From Gemmatimonadota bacterium (GTDB lineage: Bacteria > Gemmatimonadota > Gemmatimonadetes > Gemmatimonadales > Gemmatimonadaceae): DNA of 61,387 nt. Below are positions 34,630 through 44,194 of this stretch, piece by piece. The stretch lies in the NCBI GenBank assembly GCA_016712265.1, contig JADJRJ010000003.1, forward strand, positions 1 through 61,387, read 5' to 3'. The notes under the pieces were generated by a model. The model was not told where the DNA came from. It was given only the letters and a program-made list of their open reading frames with translations, and made no database searches. Each line of letters starts with the position of its first letter. The stretch's first letter is position 1. The position numbers and the translations under genes were made by a program.

Positions 34630-36680
34630 TGGATGACTTCAAGCTTGATGCCCGGCGATGGCGATTCCTCGACAATCCAGCCCGCTACCTCGAGCGGGAA
34701 ACAGGGGGGTTGCTGCTCGAGCCCTTGAGGAGACAGTTCGCGACTGCCAAGGAGATTCTTGTAAGAATGAGCGCCGGACGTGGCGTGCTTCTCGCAGATG
34801 ACGTCGGACTGGGGAAGACTACTGTTGGAGCGCTGGTCGCGTGGGTTCTTGCCTGTCAGGACAAGCGAGTGCGCATTTACGCCCCTAACGAGGTGCTTCG
34901 CCGACGCTGGGCCGAGGAACTCGAGCGACACATCCCAATGTTGCGGCAGTACGGCGCCAGCAAGGAGCGCATCAAGCCGGGTGATGTGGGCAAGCTCAAC
35001 GCCGGCCGCATCCAGGTGGCCACGCATCATGCCTTGGTCCAGAGTCGGCGTAACAACGAGCAGCGCACCGCCTGCGACCTGATGATCATCGACGAGGCGC
35101 ACCGCGCCAAGGGCGACGGCAGTGCCTTCAACGATGCGATGCGCAGCCTGGGTGACCGCGCCAGGCGAAAGCTGATCCTCACCGCCACGCCCTTCTCCAT
35201 CAACATCACCGAACTGGAGCAGCTCCTGACATTCGTCGGTGCCGACGGTCTCCGGGCTGTACGCCGCTACGCGAGCGATCTGGCCCGACTCTATAAGCTC
35301 GGCAACGGGCACGACGTGCAGGCAGAATCAGCTCGGCTCGTCACTGCGGCCAGGGTGGCGATCGATGAGCTACGACCTTGGGTCATTCGAAACGGAATCG
35401 ACGATCTCTCACCCTCCGAGAGCAAACACTTTGGCAGTATTGCGGCCGAGCGCTGGGAGATTGCTACGGCGGCGGCCACGTCAGAGGAGCTGGCGCTCCT
35501 GTTGCGTATGGATCGCCTGTTGCACCTGACCGTGGAGCGCAGGGGAGAGCGCCGCAACGATCCCCGCTTTCACATCGGATGGCGCCATGTGGCCACAGCG
35601 CTCGATCGCGCGATTGCGCGCGCCGAACATCCCATTGTCCGTCGCCACGGTGGGGCGGCCATCACGGCGCTCAAGGAACGACGCGCCGCCCCGCACCCAA
35701 AGATTGCAGCAGTCTCAAACGCCATTCGCCCGATAGTTGATGCCGGCGAAAAGGTGCTGGTCTTCTGTCATCACCGGGCGACCGCGGCTGAGCTGCTCCT
35801 TGAGCTGGAAGGCGCGCTCAAGGTGGAGCCTGCGCGCGACATGGCACCGCCGGTGCGTGTGTGGCGCGAAGCTTGGGAGGGGATGCTCGGCGACGGCGAT
35901 GAGCTGATGGAGCCAATCCTTGACTGGTTGTGTTCACCTGGCGTGTGTGCGCAGGTGAGCCGGTGGCTGGGCAAGCCGGCGCTGGCCGTGGGGAGGCTGC
36001 AAGGGCAGCTCTCAGCCACAAGACCCCGCGGGGCGGCCGCGCCAGTGCCGTCGATTGCCGAGGCAGCTCGGAGCCTGAGGGACGAGCTGCTGGACGAGCA
36101 GTCCACCTCCACACGCGCAGTGCTCAGAGCCATCGCCCGGAACACGCGTGCCTTTGGCCAGGGGGAATCTCAATGGCCGGGCCACATGGATGATGGCCAC
36201 CGGGTGATGGGTACCTGGAAGGAGGACGAAGGTGAACGACCCACAACCCTCTATACTGGGCAACCCGACATCGTGCTCGCGCTCTTCAACAGTCCCTTTG
36301 GGCCTGATGTGCTGGTGACCACTGATTGGTTGAGCGAGGGGGTCGACCTGCATCGCTGCTGCCGGCACCTCATCCACTACGAACTCGATCCAAGCCCCAT
36401 TCGCACCTTGCAGCGCAACGGCCGGCTAAGGCGCGTCAACTCGTGGGCCGCGCAGACGCGGCAACCCATCCGTTATGCCTACCCCACCTTTGGTGGCACA
36501 CGCGATGAGAAGGCGGTAGGGGTAATGCGTCAACGGATCAACGCCTTTGGGCTGCTGCTGGGCGGGGTGCCCAGGCTGGACGACGAGGATGTGGTGGACG
36601 AGCGCGAGGCGTTTGCGGAGCAGGTACTTCGTGTAGCGCGGAGGCGACTGGAGTCGCTCAATCAACGGCTGAGCGGGTGA
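34629..36680 (+). CDS. SF2/SNF2-like DEAH helicase
   Basis: 683 aa. Motif I is LADDVGLGKTT (58-65), motif II IIDEAHR (DEAH at 154-157), motif III LTATPF; motif V is TTDWLSEGVDLHRC and motif VI TLQRNGRLRRVNS. This order and the spacing between the RecA-like halves fit SNF2/RapA-type helicase-translocases, with a long helical insertion between residues 330 and 530. It uses ATP to move on DNA or RNA. Its ATG overlaps the PLD stop. All motifs are present, so it should be active. Similar helicase-PLD pairings occur in DISARM and Mokosh, but the other genes here do not match those systems. Confidence 0.87.
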   Translation: MDDFKLDARRWRFLDNPARYLERETGGLLLEPLRRQFATAKEILVRMSAGRGVLLADDVGLGKTTVGALVAWVLACQDKRVRIYAPNEVLRRRWAEELERHIPMLRQYGASKERIKPGDVGKLNAGRIQVATHHALVQSRRNNEQRTACDLMIIDEAHRAKGDGSAFNDAMRSLGDRARRKLILTATPFSINITELEQLLTFVGADGLRAVRRYASDLARLYKLGNGHDVQAESARLVTAARVAIDELRPWVIRNGIDDLSPSESKHFGSIAAERWEIATAAATSEELALLLRMDRLLHLTVERRGERRNDPRFHIGWRHVATALDRAIARAEHPIVRRHGGAAITALKERRAAPHPKIAAVSNAIRPIVDAGEKVLVFCHHRATAAELLLELEGALKVEPARDMAPPVRVWREAWEGMLGDGDELMEPILDWLCSPGVCAQVSRWLGKPALAVGRLQGQLSATRPRGAAAPVPSIAEAARSLRDELLDEQSTSTRAVLRAIARNTRAFGQGESQWPGHMDDGHRVMGTWKEDEGERPTTLYTGQPDIVLALFNSPFGPDVLVTTDWLSEGVDLHRCCRHLIHYELDPSPIRTLQRNGRLRRVNSWAAQTRQPIRYAYPTFGGTRDEKAVGVMRQRINAFGLLLGGVPRLDDEDVVDEREAFAEQVLRVARRRLESLNQRLSG

Positions 36681-36928
36681 GGCTGCCCAGTTCTCGAGTC
36701 TTCGCCCGGCTGGCCTGAGCTTGCACAAGCGTCGCCAATGAGTGGCGACGTTTCGACCGGCGGAGAGGTCCACAGGGATGCTGTGTCTCGCACGCGCTCA
36801 GGACGCGGGCGCGTGACGGAAAGCTTCGACCCCGGCTGCGCATCTGGAGTCTGGCGCGCGAACGCACCCGCGATCGCGACGCGCCGGATTCCGCCGAGCC
36901 TTCCCGCTCGGGCCTCTTGGAGAGCTCC

Positions 36929-37744
36929 ATGCGCACCCGGATCATTGCACCACTGTTGTTGTCCTTTGTCATCGCACCCTTCGTCCAAGGCCAGACACTC
37001 GCCAGCGCGAACGCTCCGCGGTCGGTCGGTTGCGAAGTCACGCAGACGGCCAGCTGCTTTGCCTTCTTCGCGGATGGCAACGTGAGAAAGGCGATCGACC
37101 AGAAGGGTTCCGGAACTCCCGCCTCTGGCTCTGTCGGATTCGCGCTGGCGCGGTATCGCTCGGTGTTTTCGGGACAGATCAACATTGCGGATACGCCGGA
37201 CACCGTCACTGCAGGGTACGGGGCGCGCCTCGTGGCACCGGGAGTCGGTGGAGCGCTTTCCGCTGGGCTGGTTTCGTTCCGGCGTCTGCCGTCGCCGGAT
37301 TCGACACACGGTCTCGGCTACCACTTCTACGGCAGCATTGCGTCGTCCCGGTGGGCCACCGATCTCGACCCGCAGGGCGCAGTGCTCAAGACCACCGATG
37401 TCGGCGTATTGGGTTTCGGTGCGCTCGGCACATGGGTGTTGGCGCGCGGAACCGTCGGTGACAACCCGGTTTTCGTCGCGCTCGATGGCGGCCTTTCCTA
37501 CCGTCAGCTCTTTGGTGACCTCGCCACGAAAGCGAACGGCTCCGTGAAGGAGCGGCTGTACGACACGAGCAAGGAGAAGTTCATCGGTATCGAGACCGGC
37601 CTGATCCTTCAAATCAACTCCATCAAGGCCGGGCTGAACTACTACTTCTTCGACGGCAATGCGCGCGGCCTGACCGACGGTCAGGTCGTCGCCGGATTCA
37701 GTATCCAGTCCAACGTGTTCGTCGGCGCGCTAAAGGCCCGGTAG
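36929..37744 (+). CDS. Exported protein of unknown function
   Basis: 271 aa from ATG 36929, behind a GGAG site; a TTG at 36917 is less likely. A signal peptide (IIAPLLLSFVIAPFVQGQ) is followed by a cysteine-containing start (SVGCEVTQTASCFAFFADGN) and glycine-rich alternating strands (SGSVGFALARYRSVFSGQIN; ALDGGLSYRQLFGDLATKAN; KAGLNYYFFDGNARG) ending VFVGALKAR. The strand pattern suggests a small outer-membrane barrel or periplasmic beta protein. No family is recognised. It stands between the helicase operon and the Ig-like lipoprotein gene with over 150 bp on each side, so it is probably transcribed alone. Confidence 0.7.
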   Translation: MRTRIIAPLLLSFVIAPFVQGQTLASANAPRSVGCEVTQTASCFAFFADGNVRKAIDQKGSGTPASGSVGFALARYRSVFSGQINIADTPDTVTAGYGARLVAPGVGGALSAGLVSFRRLPSPDSTHGLGYHFYGSIASSRWATDLDPQGAVLKTTDVGVLGFGALGTWVLARGTVGDNPVFVALDGGLSYRQLFGDLATKANGSVKERLYDTSKEKFIGIETGLILQINSIKAGLNYYFFDGNARGLTDGQVVAGFSIQSNVFVGALKAR

Positions 37745-37896
37745 GCGAACGTCCAGGGCCGAGGACTATCGAGGCCCGCCGCGCCCGTCTCGCCAGCTCG
37801 GAGCATCCGCCGAACACAATCCGGCGCTCACCTCGATCCCGAGCGGGTCCGGCGAAGAGCGCCTCTCCATGTCACGCCTCCACATCCAGGTGCCTC

Positions 37897-40281
37897 ATGT
37901 CATCAGCCTCGCCCTCAGGCCGCCGGCTGGCCCGCGTCCTGTCGATAGTCTTCAGCTATGCGTTCGTAGCCTGCTCCGAACCGGCCGAGCCGAAGTCACC
38001 CTCGATCTCCGACGTGACCATCCAGATACAGGGAGGGCGCTCATCGCTGTCCGTGGGCGAGTCGACCCGCGCTGACCTCTCCCCTATCGGACTCGTGCCG
38101 GGAGCCAGGCTTTCGTCGCGTTGGAGCAGCAGCAATCCCGCGGTGCTTTCGGTCGCCGGAGATGGCAGTTCCGCCACGCTGACGGCCGTCGCGGCGGGGA
38201 GCGCTGAAGTGATTGTCGACGTCAGCGCGGAGGGAAGCAAATCCGCGCCCACGTCACTGCCCGCACGTCGTCTCGCGATCACCGTTCAGAATCCACCGCC
38301 TGCGCTGTCTGGAACGATCAGTGTGTCGCCCGCGCAGGTGAGACTCGGTATCGGCGCGAACCTTACCGTCGTGCCGCAGGTATCACGTGCAGCGCCGTCC
38401 GTGAACGTGGAATGGCAGTTCACTTCGAGCGACCCTAGCCGCTTCACCGTGTCGTCATCTGGTATGGTGACGGGCATCTCCCCAACGACCGGAGTAGTCC
38501 AAGTCACGGCCAGGGGTACCGGCGCTGGGTATTCGGCAAGCACACTCACCGCACAGATACCGGTGACGGTCCTCCCACCAGCGCTTGACTCCATCGCGGT
38601 CTCCCCTGTCCCGATGCACCTGGTGCCGGGTCGCGCGAAATCGATCACCGTGCAGCCGTTTGGGGTTGATGCAGCGGTCGCACGCGTCACCTTTCAGTCC
38701 GCAGACCCCGGGATTGCCACCGTCTCGTCGAATGGAGTAGTCACGGGCATTCGCGCTGGTGCAACCAGCATCGTGGTGACCGCTGACGCACCCCAGGCAG
38801 CGAGCGGAACCGACGTCACCCTTCGAAGGACGCTGCCAGTCGTGGTTGCAGACGGGGTACTCTCTGTTGTCATCAGTCCGAGAGCGATGGTGTTGCGACC
38901 GGGTCGGTCTACGGGCATCGCCGTTGATGTCGCAGCGACCGGTGCCGTTCCACGAACGTCTCGTTTGTCATCCACCAATCCTGCGGTCGTGACAGTCGCC
39001 CCATCAGGAACGGTGACTGGGGTGGGGATCGGCAGCGCGTACGTGCGCGCGGTGGCAACGGCTGACTCGACCGTCGGTGACAGCGTGCTCGTGACTGTGT
39101 TACCTCTCGTTCGCCTTTCGACGATTTCCGGGGATGGACAGTCATCGCGCGAAGGACAGACGCTGACGCAGCCACTTGTTGTGCGGGCGTCAGATCCCGC
39201 CAGTGGCGCGCGGCTTTCCGGGGTACCCATCGACTTGGCGGTGACGGATAACTCCGGTGCGACCTCGCCATCACGAGGTTCCACGGACGCAAATGGTGAG
39301 TTCCGGTTTAGCTGGACGCAGGGCCGGCGAATGGGACTCCCAAATGAGCCGTTTGCGCCACACGTGCGCGTGACGTCGGCGGAGTCGGGGGACACGCTGC
39401 GCATCGGCGCGCGCGTGGCCTGTTGGTATCAATCGGCATTCGCACTCCCAGTGTCTTTTTCCGGTCAGGTTGGTAGCAGCTCACCGTGTCTCTGGACCAC
39501 CGGAACTGGCGTCGGTCAATACTACGGTACGCGCTCCCTGCTGGAGGTCGTCCCTGCGGGGATCTATCGGGTGCAGGCGTCCTCCACCACGGGCACCTAC
39601 TCGCTCTGGATCGGAGAGCGGCTGCTGACCTCGTTCGACCGCGGCCGATGGACCATTGGGCTTCACAACATTGCCGTTGGATCGCCGCAATCGTTCACCA
39701 TGCTCTGGATGACCCCGGGCTCGCGGCTGAGCCTCGAACCGTTCCGCGACTCGGCGCAAGTCGGCCATGCCGCGTTCTCCGTCTCGCTGTCGCAGCTCCC
39801 GTCGGACCTGTACAACTGCGCCTTGGGAATGCCGACCCTTGTCGGGAGTGGAGCGCTCTCGCAAACGATCGCTCCGGGAGACTGCCTCGCCGCCGGGCGA
39901 CCCGGTGACCAGTTCTACGTCCCCGTGAACGCCGGCGAAACGATTACGCTGCGCGCGTCCAGTTCGGCCTTCACTCCACGTGTTGTGCTCTACACATGGA
40001 ACGGCACCGCCTGGCAAGAGGTTGCCGCACATGCGGGAACGCGCACAACGCCCGCGGCAATAGCCTGGACCAATGCTGGCGACGGACTGATCGGGTACGC
40101 GCGCATCGAGAGCATCGAACCCACTGGCGGCGGCTATACTCTCACATCGCAGTATGCGTCAAGCGCAGCGCTATTGAGCGTGTTTAGCGCGCCTCCAGAT
40201 GCCACCGGACGCGTTCCATTTCCTCGAGTGCCCTCCCCGTCCCAAGGGCGGTCCGGCATGCGAGTACCACCCCTTCGGTAA
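37897..40281 (+). CDS. Big_2-type Ig-like domain lipoprotein
   Basis: A 794-aa protein with a lipoprotein signal (SIVFSYAFVACSEPAEP, lipobox Cys near residue 26). Four Big_2 (bacterial Ig-like group 2) domains follow up to about residue 400, each ending in a pattern like SNGVVTGIRAGATSIVVTAD or SGTVTGVGIGSAYVRAVAT. Then comes a Big_1/CarboxypepD-like part (SREGQTLTQPLVVRASDP; STDANGEFRFSWTQ) and a C-terminal PPC-like beta domain (YYGTRSLLEVVPAGIYRVQA). Big_2 proteins project adhesive or structural rods from the cell surface. It is the first of three consecutive large lipoproteins on this strand. A hairpin lies 100 bp after its stop. Confidence 0.85.
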   Translation: MSSASPSGRRLARVLSIVFSYAFVACSEPAEPKSPSISDVTIQIQGGRSSLSVGESTRADLSPIGLVPGARLSSRWSSSNPAVLSVAGDGSSATLTAVAAGSAEVIVDVSAEGSKSAPTSLPARRLAITVQNPPPALSGTISVSPAQVRLGIGANLTVVPQVSRAAPSVNVEWQFTSSDPSRFTVSSSGMVTGISPTTGVVQVTARGTGAGYSASTLTAQIPVTVLPPALDSIAVSPVPMHLVPGRAKSITVQPFGVDAAVARVTFQSADPGIATVSSNGVVTGIRAGATSIVVTADAPQAASGTDVTLRRTLPVVVADGVLSVVISPRAMVLRPGRSTGIAVDVAATGAVPRTSRLSSTNPAVVTVAPSGTVTGVGIGSAYVRAVATADSTVGDSVLVTVLPLVRLSTISGDGQSSREGQTLTQPLVVRASDPASGARLSGVPIDLAVTDNSGATSPSRGSTDANGEFRFSWTQGRRMGLPNEPFAPHVRVTSAESGDTLRIGARVACWYQSAFALPVSFSGQVGSSSPCLWTTGTGVGQYYGTRSLLEVVPAGIYRVQASSTTGTYSLWIGERLLTSFDRGRWTIGLHNIAVGSPQSFTMLWMTPGSRLSLEPFRDSAQVGHAAFSVSLSQLPSDLYNCALGMPTLVGSGALSQTIAPGDCLAAGRPGDQFYVPVNAGETITLRASSSAFTPRVVLYTWNGTAWQEVAAHAGTRTTPAAIAWTNAGDGLIGYARIESIEPTGGGYTLTSQYASSAALLSVFSAPPDATGRVPFPRVPSPSQGRSGMRVPPLR

Positions 40282-40380
40282 CCACGACACCCAATCGGCC
40301 CTCTCGTGCCTGCTGCGGTAGCCACCTTCATCGACATCATCTGTCGCTGACGCGCTGGCGTCGAACAACGACTGAAAGGA

Positions 40381-40414
40381 GGGGGCGACGACAGGCATCT
40401 CTGTGGTCGCCCCC
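40381..40414 (+). terminator. GC-rich hairpin, copy 1
   Basis: Perfect 9-bp arms GGGGGCGAC (40381-40389) and GTCGCCCCC (40406-40414) with an inner CAG/CTG pair and the loop GCATCT, then TTT. It lies between two lipoprotein genes and is probably the terminator of the first. A near-identical hairpin occurs at 42778. Confidence 0.7.
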
Positions 40415-40521
40415 TTTGCTGTTTGTCTCTTGGGCCGCGCGCGGACGCCGATAGGTCACAGTTGGTCCCCTCCCGACCGTCGGTCACCGCCAACCATCTC
40501 ATCACCCCTGGAAGGTGCCTC

Positions 40522-42714
40522 ATGAAGCGGATGTACGCAGCGCTCACCGTGGCGACGGCCGGTACCCTGGCTGCCTGCTTCGACGACCAACCGATCACCC
40601 CGGTCGAACCCATTCCGGCCCCCACGCTCTCGGTCGTGGCATCCACCCCAATGGGAGGGATCGACGGGTTCTACTTCCTGGCCCCCATCGCGGAACCGCC
40701 CAAGGCGGTCCCGAACGACCCCACCATCCTTGACCTGCTCGCCACCGAGATCTGCGAGTGCAACGGCTCGGCGTGCGTCGGTCCGCTCGTGCGTCGCTTC
40801 ACGTCGGCGATCACCTCCCCGGACCGTCTCCAGTTGGTCGAAAACGCCTTGTATCGGGCCGAGTGGAACACGCAGACGGATCAACTCGACCCGGCGAAGA
40901 TGTATCGCATCCGCGTGTTGGGGAGCGGCACCGAGCTGGGGTACGCCAACGTAAACATCCTCGGCGCGGGAGAAGAGCGTGACCCGTCCGGGGTCATCAA
41001 CCTTCGCGCGGGCGCCACGTTGCCGATCCGGTTCAAGGTCCAGTCCGGCGCGGCGCAGCGTGTGGGCCCCGGCGGTGGCACGGTGCAGCTCAACAGTGGA
41101 GTGCGCCTCGTCGTGCCCGCCGGTGCGGTTGCGCAGGACCTGCTGCTGACGGCCACGCCAGCCACCAACCTGCCGCCCGGCTCGCTCCCGCTCATCCCGG
41201 GGACGGGGTGGGATTTCGGGCCCGATGGAACGGTCTTCTCCGCCCCGGTCACGATGACGATCCCGTACAACGCCGCGACCCTGCCTCCCGGTGTCGTGGA
41301 GTCCGACCTGCGCATTCACAAGTTGGTCAACGGGGCCTGGCAGCAACAGAACGCCGGGCAGGTCGATCTGGTGAACAAGACCGTGTCGGCCGAGGTGAAT
41401 GGGTTCAGCGTGTACATCGTCATTCCGCGGAACCCGGTGACCCCGGAAGACCTGACGGCGCCGGTGGTCCGGGCCTTGGAGGTGCGCGATCCAGTGACGG
41501 GGCAGTATGGCAGCGCGGTCACCCTGCAGGCGAGCGCCGCTGACGCGCCCCTGACCATGCGTCTCAAGATCACCGACGACATCGCTGGGGTGTTGTTCAT
41601 CGACGTGCGCCTCGTGAGTCCGTCGGGAAAGCAGGTCCGTTTCCCCTGTTACACCGGTGCGGCCCCGAATACGGGCAGCGACACGAACGGGGAATGGATC
41701 TGTACGTCGTTGATTCCCCGGTACTCGGAGAACGGTGCGTGGTCCCTGGCAACGGTGTGGGTCCGCGACCGGGTTCAGAACTTCGACATTTATGGCCAGC
41801 AGCGCGGCGGGCTCTGCAACAGCAACAACTGTATTGCGGGCGCCGCGCAGATCACGGTCAGCAGCTCGCCCAGTGACGTGACACAGCCGGTGTTGCAGTC
41901 CGTGGTAGTGAGCCCGGACGTGACCCCGCGCCTCTACGGCCCCTCGCTGACGATCGCCTCGACCGGGAACGTCCAAGCGCTTCGACTGGGCTTCCAGGTG
42001 ACAGATGACTTCTCCGGCCTGGGTGGATACCAGCTGTTCGATGGGCTCGGGCTGGAGTTCCTCGCGCCCAACGGCCAGGTGCAGCCGTTCCAGGGTCTCG
42101 CCTGCACCTTGACGAGTGGTACCAACCTCAATGGATTCTGGGACTGCCTCTTCACGATTCCGGCGCAGGCGCAACCCGGCACGTGGAAGTTGGATCGCCT
42201 TCGTGTGCCCGACCGGGTGGGGAACGGAGGGTGGCCCGGGTTCGCGGACTATCGGGATAACCGGCAGGGCCAGCTCTGCAACCCGGCGGGCAACTGCATC
42301 GCGAATCCCACGGTAATCGTCACGGGGACCGGAGATGCTGCGCCACCTGCGCTACAGACGGTCAACATCCAGCCGGCTGGCAATATCGTGACGACCAACC
42401 TGGGCTTCACGGACAACCTCAGCGGCGTCTCGTTCGTGCGCGTGGTCTACAACAGCACAACCACCACGCAGTTCCAGGAGTGCATCACGTCGCTCACCGG
42501 CGGCACGGTCACCAATGGCACCTGGGGCTGCACCATCAACTTCTCGAGCCTCGCGGCCCGGGGACAGTGGATCCTGAGTCTCCAAGCGTACGACGTGGCG
42601 GGGAACCTCCGTCAGTACTACCGGCGCCCGGCGGACGGCTTCCTCTGCTACCGGGATGTGGGCCAGAACGAGGTGTGCCAGGACTTTGGCGCGACGGATC
42701 TGATCCTGCAGTAA
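40522..42714 (+). CDS. ZU5-like domain lipoprotein with three C-terminal repeats
   Basis: 730 aa from ATG 40522 with a lipoprotein signal (MKRMYAALTVATAGTLAACF, lipid Cys at 19). After an N-terminal unknown region, residues 170-310 hold a ZU5-like domain: GGGTVQLNSGVRLVVPAGAV, then TGWDFGPDGTVFSAPVTMTI. Three related ~130-residue repeats follow, each with a TDD or TDN turn (KITDDIAGVLF; QVTDDFSGLGG; FTDNLSGVSFV), a cysteine pair and a closing RxGxLCN. These look like surface beta-sandwich modules stabilised by disulfides. No catalytic site is visible. The hairpin 64 bp after its stop repeats the one before it. Confidence 0.8.
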   Translation: MKRMYAALTVATAGTLAACFDDQPITPVEPIPAPTLSVVASTPMGGIDGFYFLAPIAEPPKAVPNDPTILDLLATEICECNGSACVGPLVRRFTSAITSPDRLQLVENALYRAEWNTQTDQLDPAKMYRIRVLGSGTELGYANVNILGAGEERDPSGVINLRAGATLPIRFKVQSGAAQRVGPGGGTVQLNSGVRLVVPAGAVAQDLLLTATPATNLPPGSLPLIPGTGWDFGPDGTVFSAPVTMTIPYNAATLPPGVVESDLRIHKLVNGAWQQQNAGQVDLVNKTVSAEVNGFSVYIVIPRNPVTPEDLTAPVVRALEVRDPVTGQYGSAVTLQASAADAPLTMRLKITDDIAGVLFIDVRLVSPSGKQVRFPCYTGAAPNTGSDTNGEWICTSLIPRYSENGAWSLATVWVRDRVQNFDIYGQQRGGLCNSNNCIAGAAQITVSSSPSDVTQPVLQSVVVSPDVTPRLYGPSLTIASTGNVQALRLGFQVTDDFSGLGGYQLFDGLGLEFLAPNGQVQPFQGLACTLTSGTNLNGFWDCLFTIPAQAQPGTWKLDRLRVPDRVGNGGWPGFADYRDNRQGQLCNPAGNCIANPTVIVTGTGDAAPPALQTVNIQPAGNIVTTNLGFTDNLSGVSFVRVVYNSTTTTQFQECITSLTGGTVTNGTWGCTINFSSLAARGQWILSLQAYDVAGNLRQYYRRPADGFLCYRDVGQNEVCQDFGATDLILQ

Positions 42715-42777
42715 GCGCGGGAACGTCGGACGGGCGCAGGATCACCCGTCCGGCGGGAAAACGGCGCGATGAAAGGC

Positions 42778-42810
42778 GGGGGCGACCACGGGCATCTCTG
42801 TAGTCGCCCC
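42778..42810 (+). terminator. GC-rich hairpin, copy 2
   Basis: Arms GGGGGCGAC (42778-42786) and GTCGCCCC (42803-42810) flank the same GGCATCTCTGT loop sequence as copy 1. The preceding GAAAGG is also shared. It lies 64 bp after the ZU5 lipoprotein stop and 28 bp before the next lipoprotein ATG, so it can end one transcript or act in the leader of the next. Confidence 0.65.
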
Positions 42811-42838
42811 TGTCGTTTCCCCACCCGGCCCCGCCCCC

Positions 42839-44194
42839 ATGTCAAAGCGCCTCTGGTGCTGCCTTGTGCTCGTCGCCTGCGGCGGCGAATCCACCAAGCC
42901 CGAATCCCCGGCCTCCGTCGCTGTCGCTCCCGCCGCCCTCGACCTCACCCCCGGCGGCACGTCCCAGCTGACTGCGACCCCCAAATCAGCGGCCGGGATC
43001 ACCCTCACCACCCCCGTCACCTGGTCCTCCTCCAGTGACGCGGTCGCCACCGTCACGAGCGCGGGACTCGTCACCGCCGTCGCGACCGGCTCCGCCACGA
43101 TCACAGCGCGCAGCGGCTCGGCGACCGGAACGGCCGCAGTCACCGTCACTCCGGTCCCGATTGCGGCGGTCGTGGTCACCCCGGCAACCGCCACCATCGA
43201 GGTCGGCGACACCACCCGGGCGCTGGCCACGGCGCGATCTGCATCCGGAACCGACCTCGCAGGACGGGCCATCACCTGGTCCAGCGCGGACCCGGCCGTT
43301 GCCACGGTCGCGCAGACCGGGCTCGTCACAGCAATCGCCCCGGGTGCCACCTCCATCTCGGCGGCGTCCGAAGGGCGAACGGGTGCACTCGCCCTGACGG
43401 TGACGCCGGCGGCCGTGGCCACCGTCACGGTGGCCCCAACGACCGGCACCATCGTCGTGGGCACATCGCGGCAGCTCACCGTCGCGCTCAAGGACGCGCG
43501 CGGCGCCACGCTCGTGAACCGGGCGGTCTCGTGGGCCAGCACGGATCCCGCCACGATTTCGGTATCGACCGCCGGCCTCGTCACCGCAGTCAAGTTGGGC
43601 GGCCCGGTGACGATCTCGGCGACAAGCGAAGGGAAGCAAGGGACGCTGGCGATGACGGTGACCCCGGTGCCCGCGGCTCGCGTCGCGGTCTCTGCCCCGT
43701 CGCCCGAGGTGAACGAGGGCAGCACGACCCAGCTGACCGCCGTCGCCACCGATGCGGGGGGCAACACGCTGAGTGGTCGATCGTTCACCTGGGTGAGCGA
43801 CTCCGCGCACATCGCCACCGTGGATGCCAACGGCCTGGTGCGCACGCTGCGCACGGGGGTCGCGCGTTTTCGTGCGCGCGCGGACGGTGCCGCGGGGTCG
43901 GTTAGCATCACGGTGCGTGGTTTGATCCATCGATGGACGTTCGATGAAGTCGGTGGCACCGGCACCGCCTTCCGCGACGATGTCGGCGGCCGCGTGGCGA
44001 GGCTGGACGCTGTGGCGCAGCCGGGACGGAGTGGCTCCGCCGTCGGCGGCCAGGTCACGCTGCCCGGGGGCGCCCCCGGCCTTACCGACTACGTGTCGTT
44101 GCCAGGGGCCTGCTTCGCTCGCTACCGGACGCGACCATCGAGGTCTGGGCCACCTTGCACTCCTATCAGTCATGGAGTCGCGTCTTTGACGTGA
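42839..44194 (+). CDS. Big_2/LamG lipoprotein, N-terminal part (frameshifted)
   Basis: From ATG 42839: a lipoprotein signal (MSKRLWCCLVLVACGG, lipid Cys at 14), then four Big_2 domains of about 85 residues (recurring VTWSSSSDAVATVTSAGLVT and SWASTDPATISVSTAGLVT patterns). A concanavalin/LamG domain begins at GLIHRWTFDEVGGTGTAFRD. True coding stops at the G-run 44105-44108: adding one G there restores the frame to the C-terminal part, giving one protein of about 1,073 aa. The last ~30 codons of this frame are therefore spurious. Either one base is missing in the assembly or the surface protein is truncated in mid-LamG. Confidence 0.8.
   Translation: MSKRLWCCLVLVACGGESTKPESPASVAVAPAALDLTPGGTSQLTATPKSAAGITLTTPVTWSSSSDAVATVTSAGLVTAVATGSATITARSGSATGTAAVTVTPVPIAAVVVTPATATIEVGDTTRALATARSASGTDLAGRAITWSSADPAVATVAQTGLVTAIAPGATSISAASEGRTGALALTVTPAAVATVTVAPTTGTIVVGTSRQLTVALKDARGATLVNRAVSWASTDPATISVSTAGLVTAVKLGGPVTISATSEGKQGTLAMTVTPVPAARVAVSAPSPEVNEGSTTQLTAVATDAGGNTLSGRSFTWVSDSAHIATVDANGLVRTLRTGVARFRARADGAAGSVSITVRGLIHRWTFDEVGGTGTAFRDDVGGRVARLDAVAQPGRSGSAVGGQVTLPGGAPGLTDYVSLPGACFARYRTRPSRSGPPCTPISHGVASLT

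Noticed and set aside
30527..36680. Assignment to DISARM, Mokosh or the Dpd deazaguanine system
   Set aside because: The PLD and helicase genes fit partly, but there is no DUF1998 gene, no methyltransferase, no fused kinase-helicase and no TGT-like gene.
40456..42174. 572-aa minus-strand frame opposite the ZU5 lipoprotein
   Set aside because: No recognisable motif, arginine- and histidine-rich, and the plus strand encodes a lipoprotein with a signal and repeats.
42742..44173. Minus-strand frames opposite the Big_2 array
   Set aside because: Low-complexity repetitive shadow of the Ig-like repeats.
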